Positions 1-8,533 of a DNA stretch of 37,881 nucleotides are shown one piece after another (positions within the stretch are counted from its first letter, which is position 1; every line of letters starts with the position of its first letter). The notes beneath the pieces were generated by a model. The model worked only from the letters and a program-made list of their open reading frames with translations. It did no database searches and was not told the origin of the DNA. This stretch comes from Pseudomonadota bacterium (GTDB lineage: Bacteria; Myxococcota_A; UBA796; SXON01): NCBI GenBank assembly GCA_005778355.1, contig SXON01000020.1, positions 1 to 37,881 of the forward strand. The letters are read 5' to 3'. The position numbers and the translations under genes are program-made.

Positions 1-356
<356 letters not shown>

Positions 357-387
357 CTATCCAGGCCCGGGGGGCAGGGCGCCCCGC

Positions 388-1509
388 TCACTCCGCGGGC
401 GGTATGGGGTCCGACGTGCAGCGATAGCCGATGGTGCCCGCGAAGCCGGGCGGGTGCTCATGCGACACCGACTGGTTCGTGCAGGCGATGGCCGTGCCCG
501 TGTAGTAGGCGCAACCCCGCTTGCTGGTGAAGGTCTCGCCCTCGCGCACGGACTCGAGGTAGAGCGCGAGCTGCATGTCGCCCTGGTCGACGAGGGCCAC
601 CGGCAGGTATCGTTCTTCGAGCTCCGCCTGGTCGGACGCCTCCAGGTACCCCGAGAGGTAGGCGTCGTTCGGCAGCTCGATGGCGGAGGCCTCGAGCGTG
701 AGCGCCCCATCCTCGGCGGCATAGGGCACAAAACCGGTGACGATCACGCCCTCGTAGTTCATCCAGGAAAGGTCGACGTCGCCGCTGTAGAGCCGGTCAT
801 CGTCGCCCACCCGGAGGTCGTGACCAGCCGCCGATGCTGCCGCGAACCACGCGGCGGTGTCGACCGACTGGCCCGGATCGACCCACTCCCAGGCGTTTCC
901 AATCTGGTCGTAGGCACCGAACTGGCTCACGCAGGCTGGCGCCGAGCCGGTCGGCTGCAGCTCGTCGTAAACCGGCGTGTTGCCCGCATCTGGGAGGATG
1001 CACGCGCCCTCGACCGGCAAGTCGCCGTAAGGGAAGGCCCAGCCGCCCTCGCCGGGGGTGCCGTCGGCGGCGTCTTCCCACTCGGCGTCCGAGGCCAGCC
1101 GCTTGTACCCGCGGACGGCGCCGCTCTCATCCACCACCGCCGCGGCCTCGCACGCCTCGACCGCCATGTGAAAGGTCAGGGCGACCTCAGGGGATTGTCC
1201 GGCGAGGCTCAGGGTGCCCAGGCTCACCTCGTAGGCGTCGATGCAGTAGAGCGGCGCCTCGGGGGGCACGGGCACCATGCCGACCATGCACGTCGCGACC
1301 GCTGCTGGAGCGGCCGAGTCCTGCCCCGCGCCGCTGTCCCCGGTCTCGCGGTCGAGGGCGGCGGTGTCGGTCGCCGCAGTGTCGATCGGCGCGCTGTCGG
1401 CCGAGGCGCTCTCCGCCCCCGCGGAGTCGGCGAGGCCCGCGACGGGCTGGTCGCCGCAGGCGGCGCACGCGTACCCAAGGAGCGGGAGTGTCCACTTGAT
1501 TCCGCGCAT
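388..1509 (-). CDS. SUMF1/FGE-like (formylglycine-generating-enzyme fold) secreted protein
   Basis: The product has 373 residues. It starts with a short hydrophobic segment ending in a Cys (LLGYACAACG), so it is probably a lipoprotein. A low-complexity Asp/Ser/Thr/Ala linker (about 20-75) follows, then a C-terminal FGE-sulfatase fold. The fold is shown by YCIDAYEVS, GYKRLASDAEWEDAADG, FPYGD, FGAYDQIGNAWEWVD and the terminal GTIGYRCTSD, which are the usual SUMF1/PvdO landmarks. No paired catalytic Cys motif of a true formylglycine generator is evident, so a binding or structural role is more likely than sulfatase activation. The ATG at 1509 was chosen because the open frame upstream is antisense to the next gene and the signal peptide begins here. 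The gene is divergent from the propeller gene starting at 1528, with only 18 bases between them. Confidence 0.8.
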   Translation of the reverse strand: MRGIKWTLPLLGYACAACGDQPVAGLADSAGAESASADSAPIDTAATDTAALDRETGDSGAGQDSAAPAAVATCMVGMVPVPPEAPLYCIDAYEVSLGTLSLAGQSPEVALTFHMAVEACEAAAVVDESGAVRGYKRLASDAEWEDAADGTPGEGGWAFPYGDLPVEGACILPDAGNTPVYDELQPTGSAPACVSQFGAYDQIGNAWEWVDPGQSVDTAAWFAAASAAGHDLRVGDDDRLYSGDVDLSWMNYEGVIVTGFVPYAAEDGALTLEASAIELPNDAYLSGYLEASDQAELEERYLPVALVDQGDMQLALYLESVREGETFTSKRGCAYYTGTAIACTNQSVSHEHPPGFAGTIGYRCTSDPIPPAE

Positions 1510-1527
1510 GCCATTAGATGCTACCGC

Positions 1528-2553
1528 ATGATCCTTGCCTCTCTCGCCCTCGCCGTCGAATTGCCTGGCCCGTGGACAGCGGGGAAATACCTGGATCTCG
1601 CGCTGCACGAGTCGGCGGTGCACGCCGCCTGGGTGGAGGGCGACGCCCTCCGCTATGCCCGCGCCGACACGACCGTGCCCACGGAAACCATCGCAACGGG
1701 CGTGGTGTCGGGTGACGGTGGCCAGATGCGCCCGGAGATCCTCGTCGACAAGGCGGGGCGGCCGGTAATCGTCTTCTCCACTGCGGCAGGTGCGCACGTC
1801 GCGCGGCGCGAGGGCGAGCGGTGGACAGTGGCGGCCCTCGGCACGACCCCGGGCGAGGTATTGTTCGCGGCCACCTTTCGCGGCGCGGCCCTGGTCGTCA
1901 CCTGGCTCGCGCACGACGGGGGAAAGAGCACCGTGCACGTGGGCACGCAGCGCCCGCGGGAGGGCGGCACCTACCTCGGCTGGAGCGACACCGTGTTTGC
2001 CGGCGGCGCCGACGGCGTGTGCGTGTGTTGCAAGCCGGCGATCCACAGCCGGGCCGAGGAGCTCGTGCTGGCCTTCCGCGACGCCGACGGTCCCGAGCGG
2101 GAAATCCGGCTGATGAGCAGCAAGGAGGGTAGCCAGTGGACCGACATGGGAAAGCAGACACACGGCAAATGGGCGCCCGGCGGTTGCCCGGCGGACGGCC
2201 CCGCGCTGACGGAAACGACCTTGCTGGTGAGTGACGCCCGCACAGGGAAGCGCGTGATCTACGAGGTGTCGCGACAGGGTGAGCGCGCCCTGGCGCCCAT
2301 CGACCCGAGCGCCGAGATGTTGCAGCCCCGCGCGTTGCCTGATGGCTCCTTGCTCTCGTGGGTAGAGGCCACCCCCGGCATGAACCGGCTGGTCACGCGC
2401 GACGGCCCCTCGGCCCCGCAGGTGGTGGCGGAAACCTCCGGACGCCTCGAGCCCGGCGACCCGGTGGTGGTGGGCAGCGACATCTGGTTTCCCTGGCAGG
2501 GCGACACCGCCCACCTCGAGCGCGTGGAAACCCAGGCGCCGCCGGGGTTCTAG
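1528..2553 (+). CDS. Sialidase-like (BNR-type propeller) secreted protein
   Basis: The product has 341 residues and an N-terminal hydrophobic stretch (MILASLALAVEL) that may be a short signal peptide. The body has repeated strand-turn patterns (ALRYARADT, RPVIVFSTAAGAHVARREGERW, REIRLMSSKEGSQW) and a cysteine cluster GVCVCCKPAIH near residue 170. That cluster recalls exo-alpha-sialidase-like six-bladed propellers of the CxCC type. No full set of sialidase catalytic residues was recognised, so an enzymatic role is not claimed. The frame is open far upstream, but the ATG at 1528 gives the signal-like start. Its last 24 codons are duplicated at 6297-6371. Confidence 0.65.
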   Translation: MILASLALAVELPGPWTAGKYLDLALHESAVHAAWVEGDALRYARADTTVPTETIATGVVSGDGGQMRPEILVDKAGRPVIVFSTAAGAHVARREGERWTVAALGTTPGEVLFAATFRGAALVVTWLAHDGGKSTVHVGTQRPREGGTYLGWSDTVFAGGADGVCVCCKPAIHSRAEELVLAFRDADGPEREIRLMSSKEGSQWTDMGKQTHGKWAPGGCPADGPALTETTLLVSDARTGKRVIYEVSRQGERALAPIDPSAEMLQPRALPDGSLLSWVEATPGMNRLVTRDGPSAPQVVAETSGRLEPGDPVVVGSDIWFPWQGDTAHLERVETQAPPGF

Positions 2554-2562
2554 GCGGGCCGC

Positions 2563-2610
2563 TCAGGACATCTTCAAGAGCACGTGGCCGCCCACCTCGA
2601 CATCGGAGGG
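2563..2610 (-). pseudogene. Remnant of the 3' end of a DUF2079-type membrane-protein gene
   Basis: Read on the minus strand, this ends GGHVLLKMS-stop. The intact gene at 8534-9967 ends GGGYALLKMP-stop. DNA around the two stops matches closely over about 30 bases (shared core CATCTTCAAGAGC). It is too short to be a gene. It lies 9 bases after the sialidase-like stop, so the two genes may once have been convergent neighbours. Confidence 0.45.
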
Positions 2611-2640
2611 AGAGAGAAGACTGCCTGCCTGGCGGGCGCG

Positions 2641-4506
2641 TCAGAGGCCGAGACCTGGGATCAGCCAGAGGCCGCCGTTGACAAACCGCGCCTCCGGTCC
2701 CGTGTTGTCGGTGCCGCCGGTGCAGGCGACGGCGAAGTCGTCGACCGCGTCGCCGTCGAAGTCGCCGAGCGCGGTGACCGAACCGACATTGGTCCCGCAG
2801 AGCTCGTACTGGTCGCGGTCCACAATTGCGTGCGCCACGTCGCCGATCCCGCTCGTGCCCGTGAACGGGGCGTACACGACGATCGTCGCAGCCGCGCCCC
2901 CTTCCGGGATGCCGGCGCTCTCATCCGGGAGGGCGATCGCGCTCAGCACGATGGCGCTCGTGCCGCTCTCGTCGAGATCGCCTGCGTTCTCGACCGCCGA
3001 GTAGGACGGGTCACTGAACATAGCATCGGGGGTGTAGACCGCCTGGGCGAGCTCAGGAAGGTCGCCGGAAGCACCGGGTACCGACGGCACGACGTAGACG
3101 TTCCCGGAGCCATTGCTGACCACCAGGTCGTCGAGTCCATCCCCGTTGGCATCTCCCGGGGTCGCGAGCCGCCAGTCGGCGACTTTGCTGCACTCCGGGT
3201 CGCCCGCGTCGCCGATCTGCACCTCGGCTTCAGCTGCGGTGAGGGCGCCCACGAAGGGACTCGAGAACACGTAGACGCGCTCGCTCTCGTCCACAGACCC
3301 GCGGATGCCGAGAACGAGGTTCGCGATCCCGTCGCCGTCGGTGTCGGCACCCGCCAGCCCGGCCACGATCAACTCGCCAGACGCGGCCGACACGGAGCCC
3401 GGGGCATCGACCGAGTGCACCTCGCCGGTTGTGGTTCCCGGGAAAACGAACGCGTGACTATCGGTTCCTGCGTCATCGCCCGCGCTCTCGACGACCAGAT
3501 CGGGCACCGCGTCCCCGTCCAGGTCGGCTCCCGTCCCCAGCGCCCCATTGCTCCCGGTGCCGTCGGGGTAGCTGACCGTGGCGATGGGCGGCGGTGGCTC
3601 GGTCTGGCTCCCAGCCACGAGTCCGCTCAGCACCAGGGTGCTCAGGGTGTTGTCTGGCGCTCCTTCCGGGACGTATGCGACCGCAATCTCGTCCACCCCG
3701 TCCCCGTCGACGTCGCCCATGCAGTCCAGATAGAACGAAAAATACCCTCCCGGGTCCGCAGGCGTGAGGCTCACCGGCGCATCCTCGAAGCTGTCCGGCG
3801 GGAGGGCTCCACCCCGGAGCACGTAGAATTCACCGTAGGTCAGGTAGTTGGGCCCCTGCCGCCATCGGGCGGGCACGCCCACGAGGAGGTCGCCAGCGCC
3901 ATCGCCGTCGATGTCACAGTCACCCGCCACTCGAACGGCCCAGGGCATCCAGCCATCCCCGTGGCCGGCCGGGACCTGGTCCTCCACCCAGGTGCCAACT
4001 TCATCGGGTCGCGCAAGCGCCGGGTAGCGGCACCCCCCGCCATCGCAGTCGTTGTCGATGCCGTCGTCGCAGACCTCCTCGGCGGCGGGGTGAACCGCCG
4101 GGTCGGCGTCGTCGCAGTCAGAGCCGTCCGCGAGCAACCCCGGGGGCTGATCGCACGCCGCGATGCCACTGTGGGCGTCGCCGTAGCCGTCCGCGTCGGC
4201 GTCGGCGTGCCAGGAGGGGGCGTCCTCGTCGACCTCGCCGTCGCAGTCGTTGTCGACCTCGTCGCAGGCGTCCTCCGCCCCGGGGTGAATCGCGGGGTCG
4301 GCGGGCGCGCAGTCCTCGTCGTCCGGGGTCCCGTCGCCGTCGCTGTCCGGAGGTGTGGACGCGGTGTCCTCGAGGGCGGTGTCGCGCGGCGAGGAGTCGG
4401 CGGGCGAGGAGGGCATGCCGGAGTCGAGCTCGCCGTCCTTTCCTGGCCGGGCGACCGCCCCGCACGCGGCGAGGAGCAGGACCAGCGGCAACCACGGGCG
4501 CGGCAC
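2641..4506 (-). CDS. Lipoprotein with two MopE-type metal-binding repeats and FG-GAP repeats
   Basis: The product has 621 residues. The signal peptide ends in a lipobox (LLLAACG), followed by a Ser/Asp/Thr linker. Two MopE-like units (PF11617 type) come next: DPAIHPGAEDACDEVDNDCDGEVDED and DPAVHPAAEEVCDDGIDNDCDG in shortened view, with DADGYGD calcium-loop-like segments between. From about residue 185 there are integrin-alpha-like FG-GAP units, each with an Asp-rich loop (DIDGDGAGDLLVG, DVDGDGVDEIAVA, DLDGDAVPDLVVE, DTDGDGIANLVLG, DANGDGLDDLVVS, DFDGDAVDDFAVA). They probably form a calcium-stabilised propeller on the cell surface. The start is a GTG at 4506 with GGAGGA 8 bases upstream. That GGAGGA lies inside the end of the preceding gene, whose TAG is directly adjacent, so translation is probably coupled. 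Confidence 0.85.
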   Translation of the reverse strand: MPRPWLPLVLLLAACGAVARPGKDGELDSGMPSSPADSSPRDTALEDTASTPPDSDGDGTPDDEDCAPADPAIHPGAEDACDEVDNDCDGEVDEDAPSWHADADADGYGDAHSGIAACDQPPGLLADGSDCDDADPAVHPAAEEVCDDGIDNDCDGGGCRYPALARPDEVGTWVEDQVPAGHGDGWMPWAVRVAGDCDIDGDGAGDLLVGVPARWRQGPNYLTYGEFYVLRGGALPPDSFEDAPVSLTPADPGGYFSFYLDCMGDVDGDGVDEIAVAYVPEGAPDNTLSTLVLSGLVAGSQTEPPPPIATVSYPDGTGSNGALGTGADLDGDAVPDLVVESAGDDAGTDSHAFVFPGTTTGEVHSVDAPGSVSAASGELIVAGLAGADTDGDGIANLVLGIRGSVDESERVYVFSSPFVGALTAAEAEVQIGDAGDPECSKVADWRLATPGDANGDGLDDLVVSNGSGNVYVVPSVPGASGDLPELAQAVYTPDAMFSDPSYSAVENAGDLDESGTSAIVLSAIALPDESAGIPEGGAAATIVVYAPFTGTSGIGDVAHAIVDRDQYELCGTNVGSVTALGDFDGDAVDDFAVACTGGTDNTGPEARFVNGGLWLIPGLGL

Positions 4507-5829
4507 CTAGGTGTCCTCCAGCCAGAATACCCGGAACTTGGAGCGAAAACCAGACGCGGTGGGCTCGGGAAGCGCCGTCTGGTCGAGATCCGCCACGTCC
4601 CAGCAGGCGAGCAACCACCGCCCCCACCGGTTGACGTGCGGTCGGTTCCCGCCCTCGCCCGGCGCCGAGCTCGCGTCCTGCAGGAGCACCGCGCTGCGAA
4701 GCGCGGAGAGGCCCGAGTCGTAGACGAGCAACAACAGGTAGCCCCAGTCACCGACGACGGGGGTGTCGTCGCCGTACGACGGCCCAACCGCGGCCGTCGT
4801 GCACGGCGCCGCCTTCCCCGCCAGCAAGATGTCGCCGTTGAGCAGGGTCTCGAAGCTCGGCATCTGCAGGCTGTACCCCGGCACGGTGAGGGTCGCGGCG
4901 GGCGCGGCCGGGGTGGCAAGGCTCGCGCCGGTATCGAACAGGCGGAGGTTGTTGGCGTCCACGTTGGTGACCACGGTGTCCGGGGCCATCACCCTCCACG
5001 TCCCGCCACCCGTCGCGAGCCGGGGCGGGCGCGCGGAACCGGTGGTGTTCAACGAGAGCTGGGGGTCGAGGTAATTCCCGAAGGTCACGTCCGCCGTCCC
5101 CTGCATCAGGAAGGGGTCCACCACGATGAACCGCAGCTCCCGGTTCGACGGGTCCTGCAGCGCCACCGCGACCCCGTCCGGTGTCGCGACGAGGAAGTGG
5201 TCGTTCGTCGCGAGGACTCGGTCGAAGTCCTGGACGATCGACGCGCTCCCCCGCGACCGGCGAAAGTCGGCGGCCAGCACCAGCACCTCGCGGCGGGCGC
5301 CGACCTTGCCGCCCGTCGAGATCGCCGCCTCGATGTCCGCTCGCTCCACGCGGAGCAGCCAGACGTCGTTGTTCTCGGACCGCGCGTCGAGGTGCGCGAT
5401 CGAGGGCACCGCGCCCGCGAGCTGCATGGAGATCCAGTGCGACCCGAAGGCAAAGACGTGCGCGTGGTCGGCCACGCCGGTGTAGCCCCCGGAGAAAGCG
5501 CCGATCGGCAGCTGGAGCTCCACCCAGCTGATGCTGGCCAGGGCCGCCGCAAGGTCGCCCCGTCGGCGGGCCGGGTCGAGCGAGGAGAGGTCGACGATGC
5601 CCAGGTAGATCTTCCCGTCGTGGGCGATCGACAGTACCACGCCCCCGGTGCTGTCGCTCTGGTCGTCCGGCACCGGGTAGGCCCACTGCACGCCGCTCGA
5701 CCCGCCACCCGGGACCGGGAGCTCGAACTCGAACGAGCCGCCGCCACCAGAGTCGCGCACCGGCCACAGGTAGTGCCCCGCGGCGCCCCCCGGAACCGGA
5801 GCAAGATCGACATCGTCTAGTCGCCCCAG
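4507..5829 (-). CDS. Large protein of unknown function, start unclear (possible frameshift with the preceding gene)
   Basis: The convincing coding part has about 435 residues, running from DDVDLAPVPGGAAGHYLWPV to SKFRVFWLEDT-stop. It has no recognised domain. The composition is that of a beta-rich soluble protein, with repeated short strands (GKIYLGIVDLSS, HVFAFGSHWISMQL, NDVWLLRVERAD, EVLVLAADF, DHFLVATPDGVAVAL). The text reads like a multi-bladed propeller or structural protein. There is no ATG, GTG or TTG in frame between the overlap with the upstream gene and a GTG at 5760, yet plausible protein sequence begins before it. A CTG at 5829 or a one-base slip in the GGGG at about 5825-5828, fusing it to the upstream 129-residue protein, are the alternatives. 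It is the middle gene of a three-gene minus-strand cluster. Confidence 0.6.
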   Translation of the reverse strand: MGRLDDVDLAPVPGGAAGHYLWPVRDSGGGGSFEFELPVPGGGSSGVQWAYPVPDDQSDSTGGVVLSIAHDGKIYLGIVDLSSLDPARRRGDLAAALASISWVELQLPIGAFSGGYTGVADHAHVFAFGSHWISMQLAGAVPSIAHLDARSENNDVWLLRVERADIEAAISTGGKVGARREVLVLAADFRRSRGSASIVQDFDRVLATNDHFLVATPDGVAVALQDPSNRELRFIVVDPFLMQGTADVTFGNYLDPQLSLNTTGSARPPRLATGGGTWRVMAPDTVVTNVDANNLRLFDTGASLATPAAPAATLTVPGYSLQMPSFETLLNGDILLAGKAAPCTTAAVGPSYGDDTPVVGDWGYLLLLVYDSGLSALRSAVLLQDASSAPGEGGNRPHVNRWGRWLLACWDVADLDQTALPEPTASGFRSKFRVFWLEDT

Positions 5830-6206
5830 CTCTCGATCGTCCCGTCGAGCCAGCAGCTCGCGCTGTTGGTCGCGTGGCTGTTCTTCACCAGCCAGCCGGG
5901 GCGCACCTGCAGGTACTGCGCGGCGTTCGTCTCCACGTCGGTCGCGGCGGCCGCCGGCGGCGAGGTGCCATTCGCCGTCATGTTCGTCCCAACCGCGACC
6001 GCCACCTTGGTGCCGTCCCAGGTGTTGCAGAACTCCAGCGCCGGCTGCGCCTCCGGCGTGCCCAGCGCCACGCGCATCTCGGCCTTGGAGCGTGCCTTCT
6101 TCATGCCCAGCGGCGAGCGGTAGCGCCCCCCGGGCACGAACACCGCCGTGGTGGTGTTCGCGGGGATCGTCACGCCGCCGGTGCCGCAGTCGAACTCGGT
6201 TTTCAC
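5817..6206 (-). CDS. Small protein of unknown function, first gene of a three-gene cluster
   Basis: The product has 129 residues. It starts at a GTG with ACGAGG 7 bases upstream, which decides the start. It has no signal peptide, membrane segment or recognised domain. The sequence is rich in Thr, Ala, Asn and Val (GGVTIPANTTTAVFVPGGRYR, GTKVAVAVGTNMTANGTS) and looks beta-structured, with three Cys. The stop overlaps the start region of the next open frame, which continues one base out of phase. The two may therefore be one split protein or a translationally coupled pair. Longer open frames upstream of the GTG run through the poly-G tract and are not credible. Confidence 0.6.
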   Translation of the reverse strand: MKTEFDCGTGGVTIPANTTTAVFVPGGRYRSPLGMKKARSKAEMRVALGTPEAQPALEFCNTWDGTKVAVAVGTNMTANGTSPPAAAATDVETNAAQYLQVRPGWLVKNSHATNSASCWLDGTIESWGD

Positions 6207-6231
6207 GATGAGCCTCGTTTGTCGCGACCAA

Positions 6232-6249
6232 AATATACTGGGGGGGGGG
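6232..6249 (-). promoter_or_regulatory. A/T-rich promoter-like box next to a ten-C homopolymer
   Basis: Read on the minus strand, ten Cs (6249-6240) are followed within two bases by TATATT (6237-6232), a good -10 match in otherwise GC-rich DNA. The start codon of the three-gene cluster lies 26 bases further on. No clear -35 box is visible at standard spacing. The homopolymer lies where a promoter spacer would be, so length changes could alter transcription. Confidence 0.35.
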
Positions 6250-6296
6250 CGCAAGGGGCGATGAGAGCTCGTTACGTCTCGAGACAATCGGGTCGC

Positions 6297-6371
6297 GACA
6301 TCTGGGTCCCCCAGCAGGGCGACACGGCGCACCTCGAGCGCGTGGAAACTCAGGCGTCGCCTGGGTTCTAG
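6297..6371 (+). pseudogene. Remnant: duplicated last 25 codons of the sialidase-like gene
   Basis: This encodes DIWVPQQGDTAHLERVETQ plus ASPGF and a TAG stop. It matches the intact gene's end (2479-2553) at 21 of 24 residues, with most changes silent at DNA level. No upstream coding sequence of the gene is present. The stop abuts, without a spacer, the convergent stop of the MopE-type gene at 6372. It is a gene fragment left by duplication or rearrangement. Confidence 0.8.
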
Positions 6372-8507
6372 CTAGATCCCCGCCCCGTAGAAAATCGCCG
6401 CCCCGCCGTAGCCGCCGTACACGCCGTCGCCCCCGGCGAGGATGTCGCTCCAGCCGTCGCCGTCGATGTCGGCGGCGCCCACGGACAGGCCGAGCTCGCC
6501 GCCGGATTGGGTGCCGCTGATGACGATGTCGACGTCGTCCACGTCGCGCGCGCCGCTCGAGGGGGATCCGTCGAGCACGTACACCGCGCCGTCGCCACCC
6601 GAGCTGCCCGGTGCGCCCACGATCAGCTCGGGATTGCCGTTGTCGTTGCTGTCGGCCGCGAACGCGAGGCTGTAACCGAAGTAGGCGGCGTCCTCCAGGC
6701 CGCGCACCTCGAGCTGCACCTCGGACTCGGCGTAGTCGCCCGAGAGCGGGCCCTCCACGATGTAGATCATGCCTTTCTCGTCGTCGCAGGCCGGGGAGCC
6801 GAGCACGAGGTCGCCATAGCCGTCGCTGTCGTAGTCCACGCCGGCCAGCAGTGAGAAGCCTAGGCTAATCGCCGAGTAGTCGCTGTCGAAGGTGGCGAGA
6901 CGGTCGTAGCTGTCGAGCGAACCGGACTGCCCGCCCTCGTACACAAACGCCCGGCTGTAGCCGTAGTCGCCCACCACCAGCTCCGCGAGCCCGTCGCCGG
7001 ACACGTCGCCCAGCGTGATGTGCTCGTAGGTCTCCCCGTCCGCCACGAGGTCGTAGTCTGAGGTCGACCAGGCCTCTCCAGCGGCGAAGGGCCCGAAGAG
7101 GCCGGTCACACGATCGTCGTTGGGCTCCGCCACGAAAACGTCGCCCACGCCGTCGCCGTCGAAGTCGCCAACCGCCACCGACCAGCCCACGTAGTCGTCG
7201 CTCTCATTGCCCTCGATGGTGGCGAGCGCGCTCGACTCGTCCCAGCCGTCCACCACGGGGCCGGCGAAGAGCAGCACCAGCCCCTGGTCGTTGCCGCCCG
7301 GGTCGGCCAGTGGGGCGCCGAGCGCGAGGTCGTCGAGCCCATCGCCGTCGAGGTCGGCCCCGCTGGCGAGGGTGGTGCCCACCTCGGTGCTGTCGAGCGC
7401 AAAGATCGCGTCGAGGCCGCGCGTCACGTAGCTGTCGTTGCCCGAGATGCGGCCGGTCAGCCGCACCGCCACGCCCGTCCCCGTGCCGGTGCCGTCGGCA
7501 TTGATACCGGTCACCCAGGCCTCGGCCACGCCGTCGCCATCGGTGTCGCCGCCGCTCGCCATCGCGTAGCCGAAAACGTCCACGCCCGTGGTACCGAGCA
7601 CCGTGGCGTCGGCATCGCGGGTGCTCACCGCCCCCGAGATGAAACAGCCCTCGGCGGTGTAGTCGCAGTCCTGGTCGATACCGTCGTTGCACACCTCCTC
7701 GGCGCCGGGGTTCACCGTGGCGTCGCCGTCGTCGCAGTCACCGCCGTCGTTCACCTCGCCCGCGGCCTTCACGCACGCCTCGCGAGCGGCGCCCCCGCCG
7801 TAGCCGTCGCCGTCGCCGTCGTCGTACCAGCGATCAGCGTCGTTCGCGCCCTCGGGGTCGTCGTCGTCGATGCCACCGTCGCAGTCGTTGTCGATGCCGT
7901 CGCAAAGCTCCGAGGCGCGGGGGTGCACGTTGTCGTCGGTGTCGTCGCAGTCGGTGGCGTCGTCCACGAGCTCTACGGGCGGGTGGCACCAGTCCTCGGG
8001 GGCGGCCGCGTTGCCGTACTTGTCGCCGTCGTCGTCGGCGTACACCGTGACTTTTCCCCCGGCGGTGTCGTCGTCGTCGTCGGCGTTGCCGTCGCAGTCC
8101 TCGTCCTCGTGGGCACTGTCGCAGACCTCCTCGGCGTCTGGGCCCACCTCGGCGCGCTCGTCGTCACAGTCCTCGCCGCTGGCCACGAAACCTTCCGGCG
8201 GCGCGCAGGCCTCGTCGGTGTTGTCGCCGTCGCCGTGGCCGTCGCCGTCGCCGTCGCGATAAAAGGTGCTCAGATTCTCGACATTGATGTCGTCGTCGTC
8301 GATGTCGCCGTCGCAGTCCTCGTCGATGGCGTGATCGGCGTCACAGCGCTCATCGGCGGCGGGGTTCACCTCTGGGTCGAGGTCGTCGCAGTCAGACGCA
8401 CCGTAGCCGTCGCCGTCCCAGTCGAAGATGCCGTCGCTGGGAAAGCCTGCGGCGCAGCCGAGAGACCAGAGGCCGATACCGAGGATGGACAGATGAAGCG
8501 GGCGCAT
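6372..8507 (-). CDS. Lipoprotein with four MopE-type metal-binding repeats and FG-GAP propeller
   Basis: The product has 711 residues. The signal peptide MRPLHLSILGIGLWSLGC carries a lipobox (SLGC). An N-terminal array of about four MopE-like units runs to about residue 290. Typical pieces are CDDLDPEVNPAADERC, EDCDGDIDDDD, CDDTDDNVHPRASELCDG and CDDGDATVNPGAEEVCNDG, with DGDGYG-type calcium loops between. The C-terminal two thirds hold FG-GAP units (DLDGDGLDDLALGAP, DFDGDGVGDVFVAEP, DSDGYGDLVLGSP, DIDGDGWSDILAGGD), consistent with an integrin-alpha-like propeller. The very acidic protein is expected on the outer surface and to bind calcium. It lies 26 bases downstream of the DUF2079-type gene on the same strand, so they may be co-transcribed. 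Confidence 0.88.
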   Translation of the reverse strand: MRPLHLSILGIGLWSLGCAAGFPSDGIFDWDGDGYGASDCDDLDPEVNPAADERCDADHAIDEDCDGDIDDDDINVENLSTFYRDGDGDGHGDGDNTDEACAPPEGFVASGEDCDDERAEVGPDAEEVCDSAHEDEDCDGNADDDDDTAGGKVTVYADDDGDKYGNAAAPEDWCHPPVELVDDATDCDDTDDNVHPRASELCDGIDNDCDGGIDDDDPEGANDADRWYDDGDGDGYGGGAAREACVKAAGEVNDGGDCDDGDATVNPGAEEVCNDGIDQDCDYTAEGCFISGAVSTRDADATVLGTTGVDVFGYAMASGGDTDGDGVAEAWVTGINADGTGTGTGVAVRLTGRISGNDSYVTRGLDAIFALDSTEVGTTLASGADLDGDGLDDLALGAPLADPGGNDQGLVLLFAGPVVDGWDESSALATIEGNESDDYVGWSVAVGDFDGDGVGDVFVAEPNDDRVTGLFGPFAAGEAWSTSDYDLVADGETYEHITLGDVSGDGLAELVVGDYGYSRAFVYEGGQSGSLDSYDRLATFDSDYSAISLGFSLLAGVDYDSDGYGDLVLGSPACDDEKGMIYIVEGPLSGDYAESEVQLEVRGLEDAAYFGYSLAFAADSNDNGNPELIVGAPGSSGGDGAVYVLDGSPSSGARDVDDVDIVISGTQSGGELGLSVGAADIDGDGWSDILAGGDGVYGGYGGAAIFYGAGI

Positions 8508-8533
8508 CGCCGCGAGCTAGCCGATCGGCGTCG

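Noticed and set aside
2584..5820. Plus-strand open frame of 1078 codons
   Set aside because: It is antisense to the FG-GAP lipoprotein and its neighbour; only a codon-bias artefact.
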